Source: Arthrobacter humicola
GTDB taxonomy: Bacteria > Actinomycetota > Actinomycetes > Actinomycetales > Micrococcaceae
Direction: 5' to 3'
DNA: 64,000 nucleotides
Assembly: GCF_022803015.1 (NCBI RefSeq)
Contig: NZ_JAFKON010000009.1
Location: 1 to 64,000, forward strand
Shown here in pieces: positions 57,997-64,000 of the stretch; position 1 is the stretch's first letter, and each line of letters opens with the position of its first letter. The position numbers and the translations under genes are program-made. The notes below the pieces were generated by a model that saw only the letters and a list, made by a program, of their open reading frames with translations, did not search any database and was not told where the DNA came from.

Positions 57997-59375
57997 CCGG
58001 CGGACCTGTCGATACTGGCCTGCCGGAGCACTTCGCCCCACGACTGCTGGGCAAGATCTGCCACGGCGGCCAGGATTTCCGAGGGCGGTAGCGACAGATC
58101 CAGCGGGAACTCGACAATGTCGATGTCGGTATTGAGAATTCGGCGCAGCTTGATTTCCCCGGCTCCCGGGTAAACGATCCACGCCGTCGGCACCCGCAAG
58201 GATGTGCAGTAGGCCAGCATCCGGTAGTGGTCGCCCGAAAGGGACGCGCCGACGTCGGCCGCGGCCTTGTACTTGGCGTCGTACACCATCACGGGCCGGC
58301 CGCCGAGGAAGTGGACGGCACCGGGCTGCACCACAATGCGGTCCGAGTCGCGGACGGCCTCGTTCAGCAGGGCGTTGTAGCGCAACCGCATTTCCCCGGG
58401 GTAGGCGGCCATGGCTTCGCGCAGGGCTGTTCCCACGAAGTCCTCGAACACCTTTGCCATGTCCACCACGAACGACGCCGACTGCTGCTTGCCGTCGCCG
58501 GCCTCCGCCGACGCGTTCCGCAGGATCAGTTCGGCGAGCCGGAGAGCGGCGTGGTAACGGGTGTTCATCCGGCTGGGCCGCCACTGCGGCAGCGGCGCGC
58601 CGGACTGAAGGCGCGTCACGGCGTCGAGCTTTCCCTTGAGCTGGCGCAGGCGGCTCAGGACTTCCGGCCGAACCCGCGGCACCTGGGACATCCGTTCCAG
58701 TGCGGCGCGCAGAATCCGGTTCTCCGCGATGTCCTCGGTGAACTCGTCGTAGGAGACTTCCAGCGGAACCAGCATGCCGGGCCGGCGGGAAATCTGGTCC
58801 GACATCCGGATCCGGCCCTTGACGGTCCGGAGGGATTCTTCCACCATGAGATACCCCTGCAGCACGCCGCGGCTCAGCGCCCGGTCAGCGAGCTGCGCCA
58901 GGGATTCGGCCAGGGCGCTCCAAAGTTCAGTGTGCTCCACCGCGGCGACAGAATCGTCCCGGAACCCTTGGTCCCCCGCGTAGCCGAGCAGGAACAGCAA
59001 ACGGCTCAGACCGAGCCGACCCTTCGGTCGCACCTCCAGCTGCACGGCGGGAGTGCGCACGGAGCCGACGGTCCCCACCGGTTCGACCCGGTACAGGCCC
59101 ATGCCCATCGGCGAGGCCTTCGCCAGGCCGCTGGCGTTGACGTAGGCTGCAGTGTCCGGATCAAGCCGCTCCACGACGCCGGCGGAGAGTTCGTCGAGGA
59201 CAATGTGCCGGCAGGCCTCCGCCGCACCGCGTCCGGATGAACCCCGTCCGGATGAACCCCGTCCGGATGAACCGCGCCCGGCCGGACCGCCTCCGGATGA
59301 ACCCCGATGGTCAGAGGCATTGCGGTCCGACGAACTGCGGTCCAGCGCTACGGCGTCCCCGGCCAGCCTAGGCAT
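57993..59375 (-). CDS. mcrC: McrC-type subunit of a type IV (McrBC) restriction system
   Basis: This 460-residue protein is of the McrC family. After a ~55-residue Ser/Gly-rich start it has the McrC N-terminal domain (PAVQLEVRPKGRLGLSRLLFLLGY) and, at the C-terminus, the nuclease core with DSDRIVVQPG, PVMVYDAKYK and HYRMLAYCTSL, i.e. the D-x(n)-(D/E)xK active site. The N-terminal Gly-Arg-Gly-Ser-Ser repeats come from a 15-bp DNA repeat and are unusual. McrC cleaves DNA containing modified cytosines when the McrB motor is bound. It overlaps mcrB by 8 bp (59368-59375), consistent with fixed stoichiometry. Confidence 0.9.
   Translation of the reverse strand: MPRLAGDAVALDRSSSDRNASDHRGSSGGGPAGRGSSGRGSSGRGSSGRGAAEACRHIVLDELSAGVVERLDPDTAAYVNASGLAKASPMGMGLYRVEPVGTVGSVRTPAVQLEVRPKGRLGLSRLLFLLGYAGDQGFRDDSVAAVEHTELWSALAESLAQLADRALSRGVLQGYLMVEESLRTVKGRIRMSDQISRRPGMLVPLEVSYDEFTEDIAENRILRAALERMSQVPRVRPEVLSRLRQLKGKLDAVTRLQSGAPLPQWRPSRMNTRYHAALRLAELILRNASAEAGDGKQQSASFVVDMAKVFEDFVGTALREAMAAYPGEMRLRYNALLNEAVRDSDRIVVQPGAVHFLGGRPVMVYDAKYKAAADVGASLSGDHYRMLAYCTSLRVPTAWIVYPGAGEIKLRRILNTDIDIVEFPLDLSLPPSEILAAVADLAQQSWGEVLRQASIDRSAG
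59230..59304 (-). repeat. Five 15-bp repeat units in the mcrC N-terminal coding region
   Basis: CGTCCGGATGAACCC-type units run at 59230, 59245, 59260, 59275 (degenerate) and 59290. On the coding strand they give repeated GRGSS/GGGPA. Three copies are nearly identical, suggesting recent expansion. Confidence 0.8.
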
Positions 59376-61599
59376 GCGCCAGGCGGCCCAGGAGTTGTTC
59401 CAGTCCGAACCGTTCCTCGAGCTGGGCGCGGTTGAGCTGCCCGTGATAGTGCTCCTCCAGCAGCGGCATGAGCTCGTATTTCCAGATCCTGCTCAGGCCC
59501 TTGGGCGTCTGCGCGGACTTCTTCATGAAGTAGGAGGGCCCGATCATGAGGTCGCGGTCCCATTCGTCGATCGCGTCGTTCAAAGCGTCAAGCAGCAGGG
59601 CCGGCGTCGTGTCCAGGTCGCGGGCCTGGAGGAAGCGCAGCAGCGAGCCCTTCACGGGTTCCGTCTTCGGGTGCAGCTCGATGAAGGAGAACCGCCGCCG
59701 GATGGCCGCGTCCATCATCGCGATGGACCGGTCCGCGGTGTTCATGGTGCCGATGATGTAAAGGTTGTCCGGCAGGGTGAACGGCTCGTTGGGGCTGTAT
59801 TGCAGGTAGATGCGGTCGTCGCGGTATTCGAGCAGGAAGTACAGCTCGCCGAACACCTTGGCGAGGTTGGCCCGGTTCATCTCGTCGATGATCAGGAAGT
59901 ACGGTTTGCTCTCGTTCCCGGGCTTGGCCGCTTCCTCGGCGAGCCGGCGCAGCGGTCCCGCCACGAGCTTGAAGGAGACCTGTCCCTCGTCCGTCTTGTC
60001 CGGGCGGAATCCCTCGAAGAAATCCTCATAGGCGTACGACGGGTGGAACTGGACCAGCTTGACCCGCTCGTCCGTGGTGTCGCCGGCGAGCTCGGCGGCG
60101 AGGTGTTTGGCGAGGTACGTCTTGCCGGTTCCCGGCGGACCGTAGAGCACCAGCTGCCGGTTCTCCTCGAGGAGTTCGGCGATTTCCTGCAGCGGCTCCA
60201 GGTCCATGTGCAGGGACGCGGCGAACTCCGGCGTCAGCGGCCGGAACCCGTCACAGGCCGGTTCGACGGCGGCATCCGGCGCGGCGCCGTCGCCGTCCTC
60301 GGCTTCCGCTTCAGCCGGCAGCAGCGCCTCGAGCGCCTGGATCACGCGGGTGATGTCCACGATGTTGCCGGAGGTGGTCAGCTGGCGCTGCACGTGGCGG
60401 GGCAGGCCGGTGGCGTCGTGTTCCTCATCGAACCAGCGGACCTTGCGGCGGAGCTGGCGGTTGTCTTTGGCATGCTCGGGTTCGCCGAGGACCACGCCGA
60501 TCCGGACCTTGCCCGAGCTCTGGTAGAGCGCAAGGTCACCCGGCTTCATGACGGTCAGGAAGGCGAAGACTGCGGTCTTGGTGTCCTCACGCTCCACGTA
60601 GCCGAGGTGCTTGTAGTCCTCGTCAACGGCGTTCTGGACCAGCCCCGCGGTGACGCCGGGGTCCAGCAGGCGGAGGTGTTCGACGTCGAGCGTCACCGCT
60701 TCCTCGTCCCGCCACTCCCCCAGCAGCTCGGCGTTGTCGTGGTGGGTGCGCAGGAGCCAGGCGCGGCGGCCGGGGTCGCCGACCTTCCGCCACTGGCTCA
60801 CCAGCTGGCGTGAGTACCAGTCGATCCGCTGCCCGGCCTGCTGGTCCAGGTGCAGGCGGATCCGGTGTATGTCCGCCGAAATGTCCTCGTCGCTGTCCCC
60901 CTTGGCCCCGCCCACGAGGGAAGCGAAGGCGTCGCGGATCTCCTGCCGTTCGACATCGGCCACCACGGGTTCGAAGTAGCTGGGCCAGACCAGGAACTCA
61001 ATGCTGCGGCGGATGGCCGGCTGGTCATCCGGGGTGCCGGCGACCAGCCGGTGGAAGGCCAGCGGATCCTTGACCGCGGCCTGGACGACGTGGGCCGGCC
61101 GCTGTGCGACGTGCTGCACGAAGCGGCAGAGCCATTTCAGGTGGTCCCAGATGGTCCAGTTGAATTCGGCGGTGCGGTCCCGGATCACGCCGTGGTCCGT
61201 CATGCCCGCGTAGAGCTCGTCGGGGAGCTCCATCGCAGGCTCCAGCCAGGATGCCGCCTCGGCGACGCGGGCCCGCTTGACCTTCAGCGACTTGACCTCG
61301 TGGGCCAGCGGCAGGGACTGGAGGAAGAGCAGCTCCACGGCCAGTTGCTTCGCCCCGCGGGTGGCGTCTTCCAGGTTCTGGCGCAGGTTGGTCATCATCG
61401 GCGCCTTGGGATCTGGAACGCCCCGTTCGAGGCGTTCCAGCAACTCCGCGGCAGCCTGGACGGACCACGTTTTGGTGCGGCCGTCCAGGGGGGACGCCTT
61501 GCCGAGCAACCCCGGGCCCAGCACAAACCACGCCGCGTCTTCAATCTCCTTGGAGATACCGAGGGCGCGGTGCAGGGCAGGCTTCTTGGTTGGGGTCAT
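59368..61599 (-). CDS. mcrB: McrB-type AAA+ GTPase of a type IV restriction system
   Basis: This is a 743-residue protein. The N-terminal ~270 residues are helical and not clearly assigned. Residues ~275-390 resemble an EVE/PUA-like modified-base reader (WLLRTHHDNAELLGEW, MKPGDLALYQ, VRIGVVLGEPEHAKDN). The C-terminal AAA+ domain has Walker A GPPGTGKT (~485-492), LVQFHPSYAYEDFFEGFRP, Walker B YFLIIDEMNRANL and the McrB-specific MNTADRS (~620), which gives GTP specificity. It should recognise modified cytosine and drive the McrC nuclease. It is first in the mcrBC operon; a TAAATT box six bases before the ATG suggests a leaderless transcript. Confidence 0.92.
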   Translation of the reverse strand: MTPTKKPALHRALGISKEIEDAAWFVLGPGLLGKASPLDGRTKTWSVQAAAELLERLERGVPDPKAPMMTNLRQNLEDATRGAKQLAVELLFLQSLPLAHEVKSLKVKRARVAEAASWLEPAMELPDELYAGMTDHGVIRDRTAEFNWTIWDHLKWLCRFVQHVAQRPAHVVQAAVKDPLAFHRLVAGTPDDQPAIRRSIEFLVWPSYFEPVVADVERQEIRDAFASLVGGAKGDSDEDISADIHRIRLHLDQQAGQRIDWYSRQLVSQWRKVGDPGRRAWLLRTHHDNAELLGEWRDEEAVTLDVEHLRLLDPGVTAGLVQNAVDEDYKHLGYVEREDTKTAVFAFLTVMKPGDLALYQSSGKVRIGVVLGEPEHAKDNRQLRRKVRWFDEEHDATGLPRHVQRQLTTSGNIVDITRVIQALEALLPAEAEAEDGDGAAPDAAVEPACDGFRPLTPEFAASLHMDLEPLQEIAELLEENRQLVLYGPPGTGKTYLAKHLAAELAGDTTDERVKLVQFHPSYAYEDFFEGFRPDKTDEGQVSFKLVAGPLRRLAEEAAKPGNESKPYFLIIDEMNRANLAKVFGELYFLLEYRDDRIYLQYSPNEPFTLPDNLYIIGTMNTADRSIAMMDAAIRRRFSFIELHPKTEPVKGSLLRFLQARDLDTTPALLLDALNDAIDEWDRDLMIGPSYFMKKSAQTPKGLSRIWKYELMPLLEEHYHGQLNRAQLEERFGLEQLLGRLAHA

Positions 61600-61611
61600 A
61601 CGTTCAATTTA
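61600..61611 (-). promoter_or_regulatory. Putative leaderless promoter -10 element (TAAATT) for mcrB
   Basis: On the leftward strand TAAATT (61606-61611) is followed by six bases and the ATG at 61599. No Shine-Dalgarno sequence is present. Confidence 0.48.
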
Positions 61612-61667
61612 CAGGCTTAAACTGAACGCGCCCACTTAACGCCGACCCCAAACTACCGGCCAGTAGA

Positions 61668-61955
61668 TTACGGACGGGCGGGCAGCAGACTCGGTTTCGC
61701 GCCGGGCCGGCGCTTCACGCCGAAGGTGAAATACGTGGCCGGACCGATGAAATTCACCAGCGTGGCAAGCCGCCACATGGCCTTGCTGCCGCGGATCTGC
61801 GCAGACGGGCGTCGGCTGATGTCCGTCTGGGCCGCGACCAGCAGCGAGAGTTGGACGATGGCAGCGGCGATGGTTCCGAACCGTGCAATCGGCGAGAGTT
61901 CGTTCCACTTCTTCTTGCGGGTGTGCTTCTTGTGCATGTTCTGGCCCATGTTCAC
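61668..61955 (-). CDS. PLDc_N-type small membrane protein
   Basis: This ~95-residue protein has a basic N-terminus (KKHTRKKKW), a membrane helix IARFGTIAAAIVQLSLLVAA, a polar loop with TDISRRPSAQIRGSKAMWRL, and a second helix ATLVNFIGPATYFTFGV. The two-helix pattern with W-L--LVNFIGP-.YF-FG is the PLDc_N domain, found alone in many small actinobacterial proteins. Function unknown. AAAGGAGG precedes the start region: GTG at 61955 has normal spacing, with GTG at 61964 and ATG at 61949 as alternatives. Confidence 0.75.
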   Translation of the reverse strand: MNMGQNMHKKHTRKKKWNELSPIARFGTIAAAIVQLSLLVAAQTDISRRPSAQIRGSKAMWRLATLVNFIGPATYFTFGVKRRPGAKPSLLPARP

Positions 61956-62023
61956 AACGACCACGCCTCCTTTTAGCGTCGGAGTTGTTCATTCTAGGAG
62001 CCCTACCGGCACCGTGGTAGAGG

Positions 62024-62467
62024 CTATTGGACCGGGTGGGCAGGGGTGTAGGGGGCCAGCCGGTCCTTCTGTTCGGGCGTCAGCCGCAGAACCCGGCCGG
62101 TTGCCTCGTCCACGAAGGCGAGATGGCTCGTGGCCCGGACGCAGTCCTCGCGCGTGACGGGATCCTGCACCAGGTAGTGGATGTCAAAGCTGGCGCCCTT
62201 GACCGCGCCGATCCACAACTGGACGACGGCGGGCACGTTCCGGTACTCAAGGGTCCTGACGTACCTGATCTTGTGCTCCACCACGAGCGCCAGCGTCCCT
62301 TCCGGAATTTCATTGAAGAGCGGCACCAGCGGTTCGGTTCCCGGCAGCCCGGGCCCCCGGGGCGGGCCGAACGCCGCGATCCGTGCTTCTTCGAGGATCC
62401 GGACAATCTGGACGTTGTTGATGTGCCCGTAGGCATCCATGTCGCTCCAGCGCATCGGCACGCCCAC
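62024..62467 (-). CDS. Hotdog-fold acyl-CoA thioesterase (4HBT family)
   Basis: This 147-residue hotdog protein begins MRWSDMDAYGHINNVQIVRILEEARIAAF, the 4HBT signature with the catalytic Asp and the YGHINN turn, and continues with KIRYVRTLEYRNVPAVVQLWI. It should hydrolyse acyl-CoA thioesters; chain-length preference is unknown. The start is unsure. The frame remains open upstream for ~45 codons encoding an Ala/Gly-rich stretch that overlaps the end of the ABC transporter gene but contains no ATG, GTG or TTG, so the GTG at 62467 (or a CTG farther up) must be used. It is probably co-transcribed with the ABC gene. Confidence 0.82.
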   Translation of the reverse strand: MGVPMRWSDMDAYGHINNVQIVRILEEARIAAFGPPRGPGLPGTEPLVPLFNEIPEGTLALVVEHKIRYVRTLEYRNVPAVVQLWIGAVKGASFDIHYLVQDPVTREDCVRATSHLAFVDEATGRVLRLTPEQKDRLAPYTPAHPVQ

Positions 62468-62604
62468 CTCGAGGCGCCAGGGCTCCGTGGATGTGTTCTC
62501 CCCAGCGGCTGCACCCTTGCCGGCGGGGCCCGCGGCTGTGCCTGCGCTCTCCCTGCCGGGCCCGTGCCCGCCGGCTGTGCTCTTCCCGGCGGGGCCTGCG
62601 GCGC

Positions 62605-64000
62605 TCAGCTGTGCACCGCCGTCGCGTCCTCCGCGGAATCCGCCACGGCAGAGTCTGCGTCCTCGCCGGCGAACTGGGACATGTACAGCCGGTAGTACGC
62701 GCCCTGCAGGGCCAGCAGTTGGGCGTGCCGGCCCTGCTCGACGATCTGCCCGTCCTCCATAACAAGGATGGTGTCCGCGTCCCGGATGGTGGAGAGGCGG
62801 TGGGCGATGACGAAGCTGGTGCGTTCCGTCCGCAGCGCCGCCATGGCCTTCTGGACCAGGGCTTCGGTGCGGGTATCCACGGAACTCGTGGCCTCGTCCA
62901 GGATCAGCAGCGACGGGTTCGCCACAAAGGCCCGGGCGATGGTGATCAGCTGCTTTTCGCCGGCACTGACGTTGTTGCCTTCTTCGTCGATCACCGTGTT
63001 GTAGCCCTCCGGCAGCGCCCGGACGAAGCGGTCCACGAACGTGGCCTTGGCCGCCGCCATGATCTGTTCTTCGGTGGCGTCCAGCTTGCCGTAGCGGATG
63101 TTCTCGTAGATGGTTCCGCCGAACAGCCAGGCGTCCTGCAGCACCATGCCCACCTTGGCGCGCAGCTCCGAACGGCTCAGCCGGGTGATGTCCACACCGT
63201 CCAGGGTGATGCCGCCGGAGTTGAGCTCGTAGAAGCGCATCACGAGGTTGACGAGGGTGGTCTTGCCCGCCCCGGTCGGTCCCACGATCGCCACGGTGTG
63301 TCCGGGTTCGGCCGTGAAGGACAGGTCTTCGATCAGCGGCCTGTCCGGCGTGTAGCTGAAGGTGACGTGCTTGAACTCGACGTGCCCGTCGGTCTTGGCC
63401 GGGAGGTGCTCGGTGGCGGTCTCGGCGTCCTGTTCGTCGGCGTCGAGGAATTCAAAGACCCGCTCGGCGGAGGCGACACCGGACTGCAGCATGTTGGCCA
63501 TGCCGGCCATCTGGCCCAGCGGCTGGGTGAATTCGCGTGAGTACTGGATGAACGCCGTGGCGTCGCCCAGGCTCATGCTGCCCGAGGCCACGCGCAGTCC
63601 GCCGACGACGGCGATCCCGACATAGCTGAGGTAGGAGACAAACTGCATGACCGGCATGATCATGCCGGAGACGAACTGGGCTCCGAAGCTGGCCTTGTAG
63701 AGTTCCTCGTTGCGCTCGTCGAAGCGGGCCAGCATGTCGGCGTCGCGGCCGAACACGCGGACGAGGTCATGGCCGGAGAACGATTCCTCGATCTGGCCGT
63801 TGAGCTCGCCGGTGTTCTTCCACTGGGCGGCGAAGAGTTTCTGGCTGCGGGCGCCAATGATGCCGGCTGCCACGCCGGAGAGCGGCAGGGCGACGAGCGC
63901 GATCAGGGCCAGCTGCCAGGACACGATGAACATCATGATCACGATCCCGATGACCGTCAGGGCCGAGTTCACGAGCTGGGCGAAGGCCTGCTGGAGCGCC
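62605..64000 (-). CDS. ABC multidrug-type exporter (fused permease-ATPase), 5' end outside window
   Basis: At least 465 residues are encoded before the window edge; the N-terminal part is missing. The membrane domain shows helices around VIGIVIMMFIVSWQLALIALVALPL and FVSYLSYVGIAVVGGLRV. The ATPase has Walker A GPTGAGKTT, the Q-loop VLQDAWLFGGTIYENI, signature motif VSAGEKQ in place of LSGGQ, Walker B LLILDEATSSVD and the H-loop IAHRLSTI. The VSAGE variant is common in one subunit of heterodimeric Gram-positive multidrug exporters, whose partner would lie beyond the right edge. The C-terminus is an acidic tail. The thioesterase gene follows. Confidence 0.9.
   Translation of the reverse strand, partial: ALQQAFAQLVNSALTVIGIVIMMFIVSWQLALIALVALPLSGVAAGIIGARSQKLFAAQWKNTGELNGQIEESFSGHDLVRVFGRDADMLARFDERNEELYKASFGAQFVSGMIMPVMQFVSYLSYVGIAVVGGLRVASGSMSLGDATAFIQYSREFTQPLGQMAGMANMLQSGVASAERVFEFLDADEQDAETATEHLPAKTDGHVEFKHVTFSYTPDRPLIEDLSFTAEPGHTVAIVGPTGAGKTTLVNLVMRFYELNSGGITLDGVDITRLSRSELRAKVGMVLQDAWLFGGTIYENIRYGKLDATEEQIMAAAKATFVDRFVRALPEGYNTVIDEEGNNVSAGEKQLITIARAFVANPSLLILDEATSSVDTRTEALVQKAMAALRTERTSFVIAHRLSTIRDADTILVMEDGQIVEQGRHAQLLALQGAYYRLYMSQFAGEDADSAVADSAEDATAVHS

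Noticed and set aside
1..64000. tRNA, rRNA, known riboswitch, phage or integrative element
   Set aside because: No cloverleaf with a T-loop motif, no rRNA-like segment, no integrase or phage structural gene and no attachment-site pair was found on reading both strands by eye.

Overview
The window is GC-rich DNA from a free-living actinobacterium, most likely a soil member of the Micrococcaceae (Arthrobacter/Pseudarthrobacter type). The evidence is a long 13E12/DUF222 HNH endonuclease gene, a DUF6318 lipoprotein, actinobacterial-looking leaderless promoters, many GTG starts, and a catabolic locus that resembles the tetrulose pathways known from mycobacteria. I see no rRNA, tRNA, CRISPR array, intact insertion sequence or replication origin.

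The first 210 bases are not natural DNA throughout. Positions 141-208 are an Illumina Nextera P7 adapter, and they join an unrelated membrane-protein fragment (1-128) to the last 31 codons of an epimerase-like gene (209-304). Ordinary housekeeping genes follow (DUF1622, PEP mutase/ICL-like, DUF2071), then the HNH gene and a 92-bp tandem repeat.

Positions 4.7-22 kb hold a type VII-like secretion and toxin locus. The leftward arm encodes a coiled-coil lipoprotein, a membrane-anchored periplasmic-binding-protein-like protein, an FHA-containing EssC/EccC ATPase and a Ser/Thr kinase with intact catalytic motifs and an extracellular domain. The rightward arm encodes a WXG100 protein, a ~1,880-residue RHS effector with a WXG-like N-terminus, and a probable immunity protein. 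No EccB, EccD, EccE or mycosin is seen here.

Positions 22.9-36.9 kb hold a PadR regulator with an AarF/UbiB kinase, an alpha/beta hydrolase, an OxlT-like transporter with a 42-aa partner and a gamma-glutamyltransferase, Tex, a SOUL protein, and a 1,200-aa RecB-like nuclease/helicase fusion.

Positions 37.3-48.4 kb are a co-directional catabolic island: triosephosphate-isomerase-like, MFS, 41-aa membrane protein, SDR, 3-hydroxyacyl-CoA-dehydrogenase-like enzyme, RpiB-like, DhaK-DhaL kinase, TIM-barrel isomerase/decarboxylase-like, 2-hydroxyacid dehydrogenase, a second MFS and a GntR/FCD regulator. Three copies of the palindrome TCCTATAGGA lie in front of its transcription units. The enzymes fit L-erythrulose -> L-erythrulose-1-P -> D-erythrulose-4-P -> D-erythrose-4-P. 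Both borders of the island carry dense arrays of one short GGACATG-type repeat family; two array units contain long hairpins whose pairing is kept despite base changes.

Positions 49-54.7 kb hold an ene-reductase, a butanediol-dehydrogenase-like enzyme and a flavin monooxygenase, with a divergent GAF-domain regulator. Next come two exported proteins, a flavin-binding protein, and a small DNA-defence/repair group (Vsr-type nuclease, McrC, McrB). The window ends with a PLDc_N-type protein, a thioesterase and a multidrug-type ABC exporter cut by the window edge.
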